Made by a program: the position numbers and the translations under genes | Notes under the pieces: generated by a model | What the model was told of the DNA's origin: nothing | The model's database searches: none | Seen by the model: only the letters and a program-made list of their open reading frames with translations | Assembly: GCA_951230915.1 (NCBI GenBank) | Contig: OX579640.1 | Coordinates: forward strand, 15,396,981-15,460,980 | Source: Antitrichia curtipendula | Lineage: Eukaryota; Streptophyta; Bryopsida; Hypnales; Leucodontaceae | Direction of reading: 5' to 3' | DNA length: 64,000 nt | In this document: piece after piece, positions 24,705-37,689 of the stretch | Position numbering within the stretch: position 1 is the stretch's first letter | Layout: every line of letters begins with the position of its first letter

Positions 24705-27306
24705 AAGATATTTTACAAGACTAGTATATATGTAAGGAAGAAATTTCAAAAACTTGGACTACATAAATTGCAAGATATTTGCATCTAAAGAAGAGAATAA
24801 AAGTTTTTTACACCTTGTTCAAAATCTCAAATAGATTTTTGGCTTGAATAATTTTAAATTAAAACATTTGTACTAGTAAATTCAGAATTCAAATTTTTTA
24901 AGTTGAAAAATTGAGTTGAGAGTCTTAGCAAGAATTTTTTCTTTTTAAACACTTAATTTTCTCTCATTAAAAGATTATTAAATAGAAGTAGAATTAAAAT
25001 TAAAGAAAAAACTAAACTGTTGATAGTTATAAGATGGAATTGGAACACACTAATCTCAATGATGAAAATTGAGTCTAAAAATGAATCCTTGAATGAATTT
25101 TATGAGGGTATTTTTTTAAATGATGCTCTAATTGCCCATAAAATAAGATTGTCCATAACTTTTGCATAACAAATCCATATGAAATAAATTAAAGCTTCCC
25201 ATGTCAATAAAATTACAATCTATGAGAAATCATTTTTTAGAATTCAAAAAAAATTATGTGTGGAGGGGGGTTGCCTACCAAACCTAAATAAATAATTTTT
25301 TTGTGCCATAACTTCTTCTCTTGAGCACCAATTGAAGTAAAAAATTTATCCCACAAAGCTAATGTGCCTTTATATCTTTACAATTTAAAGAAAAATCATG
25401 ACAAATATTGAGATTGTAGGAGCTCACCCAAAATCCATTTTGTCCTTTGAAGGGACAATGGAACTTTAGAGATTAAGGCATCTATCAAATCACATTTTTC
25501 CAATTATAATTAATTATTTAAAAAATAATTCCAACCTTGACCACTAAATATAATAATTTTTTTTTATCTATTGAAAAAATAAAATTATAATTTTCTACTA
25601 ATTCTTTATATTTGAGAATTTATTTTTTTCCCTAAACTCTTATAAACTTCCAATACAATTTCTAAATCCAACAAATCAATAAGCATTTTTGCTAATCAAG
25701 TAGCAAGGGTCTATTTTGCCTTAATCCTTCAAGGCCTAACAAGGTTTTGTCAATGGAGGCTTTAAATGAATTGTGCCACTTTGATTTATTTTTTTACATA
25801 GTTGTGCTTGAAATTTTAATTTTAATTTTACAAAAATAAAGACTACTTTATCTAGTATGATGTAGAAAACCTATTTGGAATGAATTTTTGAACTTTTTGT
25901 GTGATATGAAGTGTGTTTTTACATCATTTTAGTAACTTTCTTTGTAGTTTTGTACCCAATTTGGTGGTTTTGGAAATGGGCTTTAACCTAAGAGGGAGTG
26001 ATTTTTTATTCAGATTTATAAGACAATAATCAAGTTGGTAAGAATGAAGGTGGTGAGCTTGCTAGCTAAGTAGTTTAAATTTTCCAATTCAGATTTGAGA
26101 TGGGTTTTAGTGCAGTTCGAGTTGTTAGTTCAAGTTGGCAATTTGCTGGCAATTTCAATTCAATAGTTGGACAATAGTTGGGTTGTTTCCTTCCCTTCTG
26201 GTCACCGTCGGCTTGCTTCCTATTAAGTCTCTTTTCCTGATTTGGAAATCACTCATTGTTGAGAGTGCCAATGTGTGTCCAGCCTCAAGTGGGTTGTATA
26301 TTTGTTTTATTTGCGTAAAGAGTGAGTGAGTGTCATGGAGTTTTGGAGTTTGTGATGGAAAATTGAAGGAAGTTTGAATGCTATGGTGTGTGATAGAGAA
26401 GTTTGTGAGCACTAATTGGTTATGAGATCTAATGAGTACTATGGAGTAGAAAGCTAGTTGAATGAGGAACTGATTAAGTGTCCAAGTTGGAGAAGAAGTT
26501 GGAAGTTAATTGAAAAACTTGTAATGGTAATATGCTCACCAATTTGATTATTACAATTTCATTTCAAGCTGAGTTGGTTGTGTATGTGTTTATGTTGATT
26601 TGAGATTTGTGTAAGAGTGGAGTGTCATTAAGTGCAAATTAAAATTAATTTATAGTTTGAGTTAATGCATAAGGTTATGCAAGTGTGAATTGTGTTGGGA
26701 TCTGAATTTGAGTCTAGAATGATGGATAATATTTTGACAAATATATTCCTTGTATATGTCACCAATTTGGGTGTTTAAATTGGGCAATGTTTGTTAGGCC
26801 AAGTCCAAGTTGGGTTTGCAATGTCGTAGTAGTATAATTTTTGGCTATGAAATTTCAAATTGGATTATTGAACTTAAATCAAGATATTTCGATTTTAGAT
26901 ATAGAACCTATTAGCACAGATTTCCTATTTGATTGTCTTGTGTGGAACGAACTTATTATACTAAAAGGATAATTTTTGAATAGGTCATTATTCTCCTTCA
27001 ATATATGCGTATAATTAATTGTTGAAAATATTGATTGTTGGATTTTTAAATTATAACAATTTTGGATGATCAATTTTATAGGTCAAAAATGCAATTTGGA
27101 GGAAATTTTTTTTATAAGAAGATGAATAATACTTTTTTGTCTACCTTCTAAAAAGAATTATATTGGAATCTAAAGCAAATTTGGTATTTTTTAATTTAAA
27201 ACAATAAAAAATAAAAAACAGTCTCAAATTTGTACACATTTCAAACAAAAGGAGTAAAAAGCCAAAATTCATCAAATTGGATCCTACAATATTTGAATTT
27301 CTTTAT
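24705..27306. other. AT-rich intergenic DNA
   Basis: No supported gene. Open frames at 26135-26329 and 26155-26412 overlap on opposite strands and show no domain. Confidence 0.5.
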
Positions 27307-28577
27307 ATATGTGTGAGCTCCCAATTTGTCACTTGGGACTCGTAGAATTTTTTTTTTTGAAAATTTGCAATTTGCAATTAAGAAAAGTATACAAAAAGCC
27401 ATAAAAAGAGTGTAGAACCAAAATAGGGTTGTGACATACCCATTATAGTATTTGGTCTAGATTTGTGTTTAGACTTAGAATCCCACCAAACCTGGCCTAA
27501 AAATAGGTAGAAAGAACGAAACAATTAGATCTGGAGGGTTCGAGTCACATAGCTCCAAAAGGGCTAAATCCCATCATAAAATGTGGCAATTCATGGCTAA
27601 GTCGGTCCGAGGGATCCACAATGAGGCCACTAGGTCGGGTCCTAGACTTAGATTTAGAATTCCCAAACCCCGATTGTTAGCATGCAGGAGCCATTGACGC
27701 AAGACCGGGCCCGTGGAGGAATCTATAGCCCAAGGATGGTATCCTAGGGTAAATCCCATACCAGGAGTCCAACAACGAAATCGATTCGCCAAGATTCCTC
27801 TATCTGCAAAAGATTCCCGTACTGTCGCTAATTCAAGGAGATGGCCAGTTTCATCTCCACTAACCAATCATGCCAGGTACGGAAACACACCTACACATCT
27901 TTCATGCGACTTCCTGAGAAGTCTCGTGAAAAATCCCGTCATCTTCCGACTTGCAGAAGAACCTTTTGCGGGTGGTCAACCCTTTTAACTTCCAACGGGA
28001 ATTTCATGGAAATTACCCAGATTACAAGAAAATCTCACTAAAAATTAGACTAGCTTGTTTTATGTTAATAATGCGCTCCGTGAAGTTTCACAATATTCCG
28101 ATAATGGCAAGTACCCGAACCGGCGAGATTCCTCGGGAATTAACCACGTGGCGGGGTCCCCGCTGCGTTGACCGGCATCCCGGGACCATACGATGGCAAA
28201 ACGAAGTCAACCAAGAGTCCTTCCCGACTCTCTCACACCTACCGAAGACCCTAGGCTAGTCACATTTCTCAAAATAGGAGACCCCCAAGATCTAGGATTT
28301 TACCACGATTTGATTTTTAAACTAAATTAGCCTACGATGGGTTTTTGGCCTCGGTAAGGGGGATAGGGGGATATTGGCTAAACACAGCGATCTGGAGCCA
28401 ACACCGCAATCTGTTTGACGATTGGAGTTAATCTCCAAAAGTTAGGATGTTGGTCCAGCGTAGATGGTAGAAGTGATTTTTTAGGATTATGATGAAATTC
28501 TTTGAGGATGAGGATGAAAATCCAAGTTGATAAGGTTACCTTAGAACTCTAAAGGGAAGGGTGGGCCCTTGGAAATC

Positions 28578-28585
28578 TATTTAAG
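28578..28585 (+). promoter_or_regulatory. TATA-like box of the outer LTR
   Basis: TATTTAAG lies about 30 bp upstream of a pyrimidine-rich start-like stretch (TTTTTCTCTC). The same arrangement is kept in the inner copy at 30988-30995, which supports a conserved LTR promoter. Confidence 0.5.
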
Positions 28586-29009
28586 GTCCCCATTTTTCTC
28601 TCAAGAACACCCCCAATTCTTGTTTTGGGTCCGTGGGTCTAAGATATTTTGGATATTTTGGCGTTTGAAGCCAAAAACCTCTACGGTGTTTTTTGAGCAC
28701 TTTTTGCTCCTTTTGTTGTTGTTTTTCAAGCTTTGAAGGTCCTTGAGGGTCCTTCTATCTTGCCTTGTGTACTCCTTGTTTGTTTCTCTTGTATCTCGTA
28801 TACACTCTTATGAACTAAGCCTTGTATTTTGAAGGTCTTTTGTGTTTGCTACTAATCCTAAAGCCACCCCCTCTAGTGCCTTGGCGTATGCCGCCATTGG
28901 GGGCCTTTAGAGTGTGAGTCATTTGCTTTACCTTATTATACTAACTCACGTGTGTTCTCTTAAGTCGAGTGCTTTACCTTTGTCTAATCATCCCTCTTGT
29001 TGTGTGGAT

Positions 29010-29230
29010 CCCTTCGTTGTCGGCAAAGCTTTGGCTTCTCCATGTGCATTCTCGATGTGTGTCTTTCTTTTTTTTCCTTTGTCTAACCCTCGCTTGGCTA
29101 CGTATACCCCCCTCGGGAACAGCGAAGCTTTGACTATAGAATCTAGAAAAGTTTGGCATTTTTTATTGATTACCTTCGAAACGGCAAAGCTTTGATTCTA
29201 GGGCCTAGAAAAGTTTGGCATTTTTTACAA
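29010..29230. repeat. GGCGAAGCTTTG repeat cluster in the outer LTR
   Basis: Imperfect copies of C(G/A)GC(A/G)AAGCTTTG occur about 60-100 bp apart, near 29020, 29120 and 29182. The inner LTR has the equivalent cluster near 36264, 36359, 36421 and 36482. These are LTR-internal tandem repeats of unknown function. Confidence 0.65.
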
Positions 29231-29530
29231 AATTCCAAACACCGTTCTACCTTAGTGTCCAAATATCCACGTGGGGATATGATCGTTAGTGTCCAGATAT
29301 CCAAGAGTTTCAAAAATTAGTTGAATCAGTATAACCATCCGTTAGTGAGAATACTAGAACCCCAAATACCTCCTAAACTAATCATAAGGATTTTGTTTTG
29401 TTTTGTTTTCGGTTGTCCCGTTATTGTTATTTTTTTATATGTCCTTAGCCTAACTATCCAGTTAAGTCCTTTAAATTCCAAATCAAAAACCAGATCAGAA
29501 TACGATACAGCCAGGCCAGCCAAGGGGGTT

Positions 29531-29670
29531 GGGGCAGTCAGTCAAGGGAGTCGGGAACCAGTCCAGATCAAAGGGGCGTCAGGGCAGTCAGTCAAGGGAG
29601 TCAGAAACCAGTCTAGATCAAAGGGGGGTCAGAGTAGTCGATCAAGGGGAGTCGAGAACCAGTCCATGGG
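29531..29670. repeat. CAGTCA-rich minisatellite in the outer LTR
   Basis: Units of about 52 bp, each containing CAGTCAGTCAAGGGAGTC and CCAGTC(C/T)AGATCAAAGG, repeat two and a half times. The inner LTR has a diverged counterpart at about 36770-36910. Confidence 0.7.
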
Positions 29671-30987
29671 CTTCGGGAGAACTTGAGTCCAGGGGCTTAA
29701 TGAGAACTTAGGTCCAGAGGCTTGTGAGCTCCCAATTTGTCACTTGGAACTCGTAGAATTATTTTTTTGGAAATTTGCAATTTAAAGTTAAGAAAAATAT
29801 ACAAAAAGCCATAAAAAGAGTGTAGAACCAAAATAGGGTTGTAACATACCCATTATAGTATTTGGTCTAGATTTGTGTTTAGACTTAGAATCCCACCAAA
29901 CCTGGCCTAAAAATAGGTAGAAAGAGCGAAACGGTTAGATTTAGAGGATTCAAGCCACATAGGCCCAAAAGGGCTAAATTCCACCATGAATGTGGCAACT
30001 CATGGCTAAGTCGATCCGAAGGATCCACAATGAGGCCACTAGGTCGGGTCCTAGACTTAGGTTTAGAATTCCCAAACCCCGATTGTTAGCATGCAAGAGC
30101 CACTGATGCAAGACCGGGCCCGTGGAGGAATCTATAGCCCAAGGTTGGTGTTCTAGGATACATCCCATGCCAGGAGTCCAACAACAAAATTGATTCGCCA
30201 AGATTCCTCTATCTGCAAAAGATTCCCGCACCATCGCTAATTCAAGGAGATGGCCAATTTGTCTCCATTGACCAATTGTGCCAGGTACAAAAACACACCT
30301 GCACATCTTTCATGTGACTTCCTGAGAGGTCATGTGAAAAATCCCGTCATCTTCCGACTTGCAGAAGAACCTTTTGCGGGTGGTCAACTCTGGTAATCTC
30401 CAACGGGAATTTCATGGAAATTATCCAAGTTGCCAGAAAATCTTACTAAAAATTAGACTAGCTTGTTTTATGTTAATAATGCGCTCCGTGAAGTTTTGCG
30501 ACATTCCGATAGCAGCAAATACCCAAACCGGCGAGATTCCTCGAGAATTAATCACGTGGCAGGGTCCCCGCCACGTTGACCGGCATCCCGGGACCATACG
30601 ATGGCAAAACGTAGTCAACCAAGAGTCTTTTCCGACTCCCTCACACCTATCGGAGACCTTAGGCTATTTACATTTCTCAAAATAGAAAACCCCCAAGATC
30701 TAGGATTTTACCACAATTTAGTTTTTAAACTAAATTAGCCTACGATGGTTTTTTGTCCTCGGTACGGGGGGTGAGGGGGTCTTGGACTAAGCACGGCGAT
30801 TTGGAGCCAATGGCGCAATCCATTTGACGATTGGAGTGAATCTCCAAAAGTTAGGAGGTTGGTCCAGCGTAGATAGGTAAAAGTAATTTTGTAGGATTAG
30901 GATGAAAATCTTTGAAGATGAGGATGAAAATCCAAGTTGATAAGATTACCTTAGAGCTCTTGAGGGAGGGGTGGGGCCTTGAAAACC

Positions 30988-30995
30988 TATTTAAG
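30988..30995 (+). promoter_or_regulatory. TATA-like box of the inner LTR
   Basis: TATTTAAG in the same context as the outer copy, followed after about 20 bp by TTTTTCTCTC. The hAT element inserted about 370 bp downstream. Confidence 0.5.
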
Positions 30996-31464
30996 GTCCC
31001 CATTTTTCTCTCTTGAACACCCCCAATTCTTGTTTTGGGTCCGTGGGTCCAACTTATGTTGGGATTCTTTGGCGTTTAGCCAAGAAACTTCTACGGTGTT
31101 TTTTGAGCACTTTGTGCTCCTTTTGTTGTTATATTTCAAGCTTTGAAGGTCCTTGGGGGTCCTTCTACCTTGCCTTGTACACGCTTTGTGTGCGTTTGTG
31201 TATACTCTTGTTATTTGGAAGTCCTTCTATCTTTGGTGTATCCTTGTGAACTAACTTGTGGGTTGAAGTCTCTTTGGTGTCTTGTACTAACCCTAGAGCA
31301 ACCCCCACCGTACCTTGGCGATGTCGCTTTGGAGGGCAAACTTTGTGTTTTCCACGTTGTCTTAACCAGCGTTTTTATTTTTGGCACTGTAGTGCCATTT
31401 TGCACCAGAGATGATGATGTGGCGAAATGCCTATATAATTTTTTTTTTAAAAATAGGCCTCTTT

Positions 31465-31761
31465 TCGCCAGGGCGGCGCCCGGAGGGGACAGCCTGCAGC
31501 CAGGTCGGCGCCCATTCCCTCGTCCCTGCATGGCCGTGTCGCTAGCGGAATTAGGGTTGGACGCCAGTGGCCGCGGCATTATCGCCCCCACTCCCCCACT
31601 CTGTCTCTCTTAATTTGCAGTATTATCGCCACTTTGTACTCTGAGCGCGCACCTTCTTCGCCAGCCATCGCACCCTTGCCTTCAGTAATTTCGCCTTGTT
31701 GTGTCCGTGCTCACCTGGGAATGTCGCCAGTTACTGGCGAGAGTAGTGCTTGAAGTTCGCC
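31465..31761. promoter_or_regulatory. Left subterminal TCGCC box cluster of the hAT element
   Basis: TCGCC occurs repeatedly here (31465, 31582, 31626, 31668, 31691, 31724 and 31757, approximately), often as TATCGCC, TTCGCC or TGTCGCCAG. The right end has a matching cluster. Subterminal repeats of this kind bind the transposase in known hAT elements such as Ac; binding here is inferred. Confidence 0.6.
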
Positions 31762-32078
31762 AATAACTTCTGCGAGTGGGGTGTATGAGCATGGGGTTCA
31801 TGACAGATCTTCCCTCCTCTCGTGATTTTTGTTTTTGCGGTGCTTTGATTGCGTCTTCTTCAATGTTTAGGTTTGCAGTAGCTTTGCGCCTTCATGGCCG
31901 CAAGCGGAAGTTGCTTCACTTAAGCCTACCTCCAATTCCAGCCGATTGCTTGTGTTCAGGCAGCAATTTGCAGGGCCCCCTTGTGGTGATAGTGAATTTA
32001 CCATTCTTTTGTTTGTCGTCTGCTGCTTGCATGAACTTGGTCGTTTACTAACAATCTCTTGGGAGTTGGGAATTTGGG

Positions 32079-35000
32079 ATGGGTTCTGGGGACGAGGACT
32101 CCGGAGGCGATGTTGTTCAGAAGGCGGTGCGGGCTGCTTCACGTGCTCGTACAGCGAGTAAGAAAGCTGAGGTAGCAGCAGCGGAGGCGTTGGCCCTCGC
32201 TCGGGCGGAGATCAAAAGGAAGGGCAAACTGATCGAAGAGCGGAAGGTGCAACAGGCCAAGAAAACCATGCGCTCATACTTTGAGTCAAGCCGAGGTGCC
32301 GCTGGGGGGGAGCCGCTGCATTTGGTCTTCGCTGGTTCGCTTCCGGACGTGCCAGGGGCGGAGCCCAACTCCGGGGAAGATTATCCAAGTCCTGATTCTT
32401 TGGGTCAATTGCGGGCCTTGGCTAGAAGCACGTCGCTCTCTGGTACTGTCGATGTTGTTCTCGGTTCCTCCTCCGGCTCTGGAGACACAAGGGTTCTCAG
32501 TTCTAGATCACCGCTGATCCACATCTCCTCCGAGTCGGAAAACGCAGACCATGTCAATTTGCGGGAAGTGCCAGATGATGCTGAGGGTTCAGAAGACGAT
32601 TCGGATTTCGAGTCTCCTCTGAAGAAACGAGGTGCCTCTGCTCGCACGAAGTCCCAGAGTAGCAGATCCACATCGCAGAAATGGTACAATCGGCACAGGA
32701 AGTTCCAGACCTTGTGGGCGGCTAAATTACCGTGGGCAGAGGGCATCATGGCGTCCGATGGCATTCTCTAGATGGTCAAATGTAAGGTTTGTAGTGCTTT
32801 TGAACGCAAGCCTTGCATCATGGCACCTAAGAGCGACACACTCTTCAAACACGATGGAAAACGAATTGCTAAAAAGGATATGCTGCAATTCAAAGTCAAG
32901 AAGGGAGAGAGCTACGTCGCCACTCAATGCAGGCACCGCAAAAACTTGCGACTATACGCAGCGAAACCACCGCCCACCGTGCTGGAACAGCTTCATGAGT
33001 GCACGATCGTCGAATCAAAGAAGAAATGAGTCCAATTCGCAACATTGTTCCAAGTCCTGTTTGAGGGTCGACCCATGCTTGAGTACGAATCTAGGGCCCG
33101 CTTGTACAAGTTCCTGAACGTACCTGACGTTCCGTCAGCACATTGGTGCGACAACTCTGGTTGGCTCATGGCGGGCTATGTGTATCAACAAGTTGTTGCA
33201 GAGATGCGAAACTTGATTCAATCAGCATGTTACATTGCTGCCACGGTTGATGAGGTAACTGCGGTGGATAACACCAGCTGGTTATCCGTCCATGTGTATA
33301 TTGTCCAACAGTGGGTGAGGGTTCCACTTCTAGTCTCTCTGCAACGTGTAGATTGTTCACCGAATGCTGATAATTTGACGAAGTTGATTATGGAGTCTGT
33401 GGCTAGTGGTGGTGGGCTGGACTCTGAGGCAATAGCCTCGAAGCTATTGAGCTTTGGCGCCGACGGAGCTTCTACCTTGCAGGGAAACAGATCGGGAGTG
33501 ACCATGCAAATCAAAGAAAAATATGCACCGTTTCTCATGGGCGTCCACTACGTAGCACACCGGTGCAATTTGGCATTCAAGGCCCTGTCCGAACTTGGCA
33601 TTTTCGGGGCAATCGAGAAATTGCTGTTAGTGACCTACGCCTATTTCTGCAAAAGTCCGAAAAGATTGGAGGAGTTCAGGCAATTGGCAGAGCTCACGGA
33701 GACCAAGGGCCTGAAACTCCTGAAAAATGTGCAAACCCGATAAATGAGCCTAATTGAGCCTCTTCGGAGGCTACTTTCTGAGTATCGGACCCTTGTTTAT
33801 AAAATGACAGCTGATCTCCAAGAGAACGCTAAGGCCGAGGTGAGTATTCTTGACCTGTCTCTTTTTTTATTTTTCTCTGCATGTGTTTTCATTGTGGGTG
33901 GCTACCTTTATATCCAGTCGTTGTTTTCTTTTAATTTACATTTTTTTTTGGTGCTGTGGCTTGGTGGCCACACCATGGAGGGCTTCTGTGGGTGTGGTAC
34001 AGCCTATACTTCCTAGTATGCTTGTTATCAATGATGCCGCAAGATGCTTTGAAGTCCTTGTTTTTGTATAGAACTAACAAAGTCTGTGCATGTGCAGCCT
34101 TGCCTTGTGCTACTTCTTGATCCGTATACCATGCTGGGTATGTGTGCACTTTTGCCTCTACTGGAGGCAATTGATTCCTTGGTGAACTTTGCCCAGAAGA
34201 GAGATGTTTACATCTGTGACTTCGTGGCGGCTGTCAAGGTTTGCCAGGGGTCTTTGTATCGCATGTACGAGGACCAGGCCACAGCATTCAAGTGTGACGA
34301 ATTCTGGAGTTTCAACAATCTAGTTGATTGTTCGCACGAACAGATCCACATGAAGTGGTTGATTGATGGGAGTGACTCTCCCATTCTTTCTTTCATTTGT
34401 CACGGTGAAACCATTCATGCTGAGCACAAGGGGAAGACTGTGGACCGGGAGTTGTGGGCCTCATTGCTTGCCATGGTGAAGAGCGAATGCACAGGTAATA
34501 TGAAGTTCTATGTCTTGCTTGCTTGATGTTTCAGTTCTGTTTGTTGATTTTATTTCATGTCTGTGGTTGTTCTGTATTAGATGCCAGTGGTTGTTCTGAC
34601 TGTGTCGATGTTTCCTGGAGCGCAGAGGCTGCAAAGACGTTGGTGCGGGAGTTGGATGATAGATTTCCCGCTCACCATGTTATGAATGCGTTCGGGATAT
34701 TGTATCCTCAGTACTGGTGTCACGCTGCAGCAGAGGAGAATTTTGACAAGCATCTACGTATACTTATGGAGACATATGGGCATGGGAAACTCTTGGGCCA
34801 AGGAGAGGACAAACTTCTCCTTAAACCGCTCATTAATCGTGATGCAGTCATGTCACAGCGTGCACTATTCAAAACTTGCATGAAGTCGAATTCACGCACC
34901 GCCATGCTGCCTCCTTTTGACATCAATCCACTGACAAAGATCTGGAGGGTATTGGACAGTAACAACAATTTGACTCAGAGCTTTGGTGAATTCCTAAATT

Positions 35001-35230
35001 TGGCCGAAATGGCGTTGGTCCATGTGATTGGGTCGGTTGAAGACGAGCGCCTGTTCTCCAGTCTCGGGTTTCTTAAATCAAAGCTCTGAAGCAATCTCGA
35101 TGAACACATCCAGGTAGTCGTTGGAATGTATTCTCAGCGCATTTTTGACCTAGAAACCTTCTCCTACCAGCGCGTCTTTGACGACTGGTTTGTTTCAGGG
35201 GGCAGGGGTAGATATATGGCCAGCACTTAG
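32079..35230 (+). pseudogene. hAT transposase pseudogene, three exons, four in-frame stops
   Basis: The model joins 32079-33839, 34098-34494 and 34581-35230 at GT-AG sites with matching phases. Order of domains: a Ser/Glu-rich leader, a BED/TTF-like zinc-finger region (CKVC and later CRHRKN, about 32781-32945), the RNase-H-like core (FGADGAS near 33451, VHYVAHRCNLAF near 33543), and the C-terminal hAT dimerisation region (VEDERLFSSLGFLKSKL, about 35037-35086). Four stops break one continuous frame: TAG 32769, TGA 33027, TAA 33741 and TGA 35087. Each sits where the family has a sense codon that could become a stop by C-to-T or G-to-A change. There are no coding frameshifts, so the decay looks mutational rather than rearranged. 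Resembles animal/plant C17orf113/ZNF862-like hAT proteins. Confidence 0.88.
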
Positions 35231-35882
35231 CAAGCAGCCCCAATTTAGCCGTTGCACATTGGCATCTTGCAGGTGGATTTGTGCTTCCAGCAGTTACTAG
35301 AGTACTCAGTAGTAGTCGTCACCTAGAGCAGTGGTGTTCGTTGGGTCCCATACGGGTGAGAGTCATTTCCCCTTTTTTTACATACTAGGCAGTTTATAGT
35401 TGGAGGCAAATGCATGTCGTCCATGCATTCGGTATCACTTTCTTTTTTCCTATGGTTCAGGGACGTGGTCCCAGCCAGAAAGACTTTTTATTCATATATC
35501 ATTGCTAATGCCTTGTGTCTTTCATGCTGGTTATGTGATTCTGTTTTGAAGGGTCCAATAGCTAAAAAGGATATTTGATTGTGCGGTTAATGTTACTCTT
35601 TCAATTTTCAGTTCATGTGAAGGATTTGAGTCCGTGCACGAATATGTTATTGGAGTCTTTCCTAATTTTGGCATCGGAGGGGGTTTGGGTTGGGCGTAGG
35701 GAAGGGCGCAGCATCATACAGGTACTTTTTCTCAACTCTAACCTCTTCCGTTCTGTTGTTCATTTACTGGTTTTCTTATTGTGGCATCGGAAGGGTTTTT
35801 TTGGGGGGCGCAGGTCTGCGTTTATCTTTGCAGTCAGTTCTCCTCAATTTCTCACGGCAATTTACATTATTGTTTGTGAATT

Positions 35883-36146
35883 TCGCCCAACTCCCACCTA
35901 AACCGAGAATTCGCTAGTGTCAGAAACGCACCCATGCATGCCCATGTCGCCAGTACTGCACCTCACTTGCTGATATAATCGCCCAAACACATTTCACAAG
36001 CTAAAATGTATCGCCTAATCACATTTAAGGAACGACCACATATCGTCAAGCCTGGCACCACAGAAGTCCGGGTGTTCGCCTTCCTAAAACTTCCCTGTGT
36101 ACCCGGGAATCACCACTCCAACTATGACACCTGGACGGATATCGCC
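35883..36146. promoter_or_regulatory. Right subterminal TCGCC box cluster of the hAT element
   Basis: TCGCC occurs at 35883, 35946, 35979, 36011, 36076 and 36142 (approximate for the middle ones), again in TGTCGCCAG, AATCGCC and TATCGCC contexts. It mirrors the left cluster and lies within 300 bp of the terminus. Confidence 0.6.
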
Positions 36147-36769
36147 TTTTCATCCATTCACGAAAACTGAAAAAAAAACACCTGGTCCTAACTTGTGTGT
36201 TCTTTTAAGTATATTTTTTTACCCTCTCCTAACATTTCTCCCATTGAGTGGACCCCCTGTGGGACGGCGAAGCTTTGACCTTGCGAGGTGTATTTCCTAA
36301 GTGTTTTGCCCCATCTTCTTCTAACTTCTCTTGTGTTGGGTGTACCCCCCCCTCGGAACGGCGAAGCTTCGAACTAATAACAAACATCAAGTCCTATAGT
36401 TTGTGTTAAAACAGTCCGGACGGCAAAGCTTTGAACCCCGGAGTGGTACAAAGTCCTAGAGTTGGTGTTAAACCCAACTCCACGGCGAAGCATTGAACCT
36501 CCTCAAGCTTTAGTTCCAAAGTCTAGTTTCCAAGACCTTTTTGGAAACGTCCAGAGTTTAGCTTCCAAGATATTTAGTGTTGTCAAGTTCCGAGTTACCC
36601 AAGTGTTTTAATCTTTTCCCTAGTGTAGTAAAAGTCCAAGTCCCTTTAGTTAGCAAAAATTCCGTTTCCTTGGTTAGCAAAAATCCCGTTTCCTTAGTCT
36701 AGCAAAAGCCAGTTCCTTAGTTAGCTCAAAAAAAATCCAGTCTTCCTTTAGAAACTGAAAATCCATAAC

Positions 36770-36910
36770 CAGACCCCCGTTCAGTCACAAGGGCAGGATT
36801 CAGTCACTAGGGGTTGGAAGTCCAGTCGCAAGGGTCGTCCAGTCACCGGGTTTGGGGGCTTAGTCACCGGGGTTGGGAGTCCAGTCACAGGGCAGGTTCA
36901 GTCGCCGGGG
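36770..36910. repeat. CAGTCAC-rich minisatellite in the inner LTR
   Basis: Short imperfect units built on CAGTCAC(A/C)(A/G)GGG repeat six or more times. It corresponds to the CAGTCA minisatellite of the outer LTR but has diverged strongly in unit and length. Confidence 0.6.
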
Positions 36911-37689
36911 AGCTAGGTTTCGAGCGATCCAGGGAGCTGGGGAGTCGGGGCCCTTGTGTTGGTATCTTGATTTGGTCCAGGTAAAGAAGTCTAAAAACTA
37001 GGGGTCAAGCTTAATTGGAAAGAAACTTGATTGCAAGAAAAACAAGGGAAGGAGGGAGAAGAGAAGCCGCATGTCCGAGTATATTAAAAAGAACCTGCAT
37101 ACAAAAATACTCACATACTTCCTCTCTCTCTTCACACCAAGTTGAACTAGCAAGAATGGAGGAGGATTAGAGGGAAATAGGATGAAATAGGAGAGGTGGT
37201 GAGAGAGATGATCAATAGTAACCTAGGGTTGGCTAAGTAGGCGTTAGGAGGGAAATCTTGAAGATTTGTAGTGACCATTAGAAGGAGGATTAGGATGACA
37301 CCAAGATAAAATGGTGTAAGAGAGTAGAAGGGGCATTAAAACCTCCTTGGGGTTTGAATCTATAGTTGTAAGACACCCATCAAAGCTTAGGTAGAATAGT
37401 GTTAGTGTAGAAAGAGAGAAAAGGGAAGGAAAATGAAGGAGGAAGGGAAAGAAAAAAGGTTAGATCACACGGGAGCCAAATTTTCGAAACATAAGCGGTG
37501 AACTTGGGAAAAAACTCCCACAACCCAAGGACCACCATGGAGTATGGAGATGGCCACACGGACGTGGACGAGCGCATTTCCGACACCGGTAGTGACGAGG
37601 TAAGTCCTTGAATCAAAACTTGGTATTTTCTCCTTATTAGCGTTGATTTTTCCTTGATTAGACTTTTCAAGTGAATAGTGACCTATGAT

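Larger units (their letters stand above)
31367..36184 (+). mobile_element. hAT-superfamily DNA transposon (4.8 kb), transposase decayed
   Basis: The left end begins CAGCGTTTTT, and the right end read inward begins CAGGTGTTTTT: short imperfect hAT-like inverted repeats. The flanks GTCTTAAC (31359-31366) and GTCCTAAC (36185-36192) match in seven of eight bases, the duplication length typical of hAT. The insertion sits inside the inner LTR, and LTR homology resumes on its right side. It carries one spliced transposase pseudogene (32079-35230) and clusters of TCGCC boxes next to each end. The long GC-richer 5' part (31440-32080) probably includes the promoter and leader. Confidence 0.85.

Noticed and set aside
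27574..30685. Matching open frames in the LTR repeats (for example 27951-28259 and 30359-30685)
   Set aside because: They are similar only because the LTRs are similar. They carry no domain and have length-matched shadows on the other strand.
31143..31613. 156-residue open frame just before the hAT transposase
   Set aside because: It crosses the LTR/hAT junction at 31367, so it is a chance fusion of two elements.
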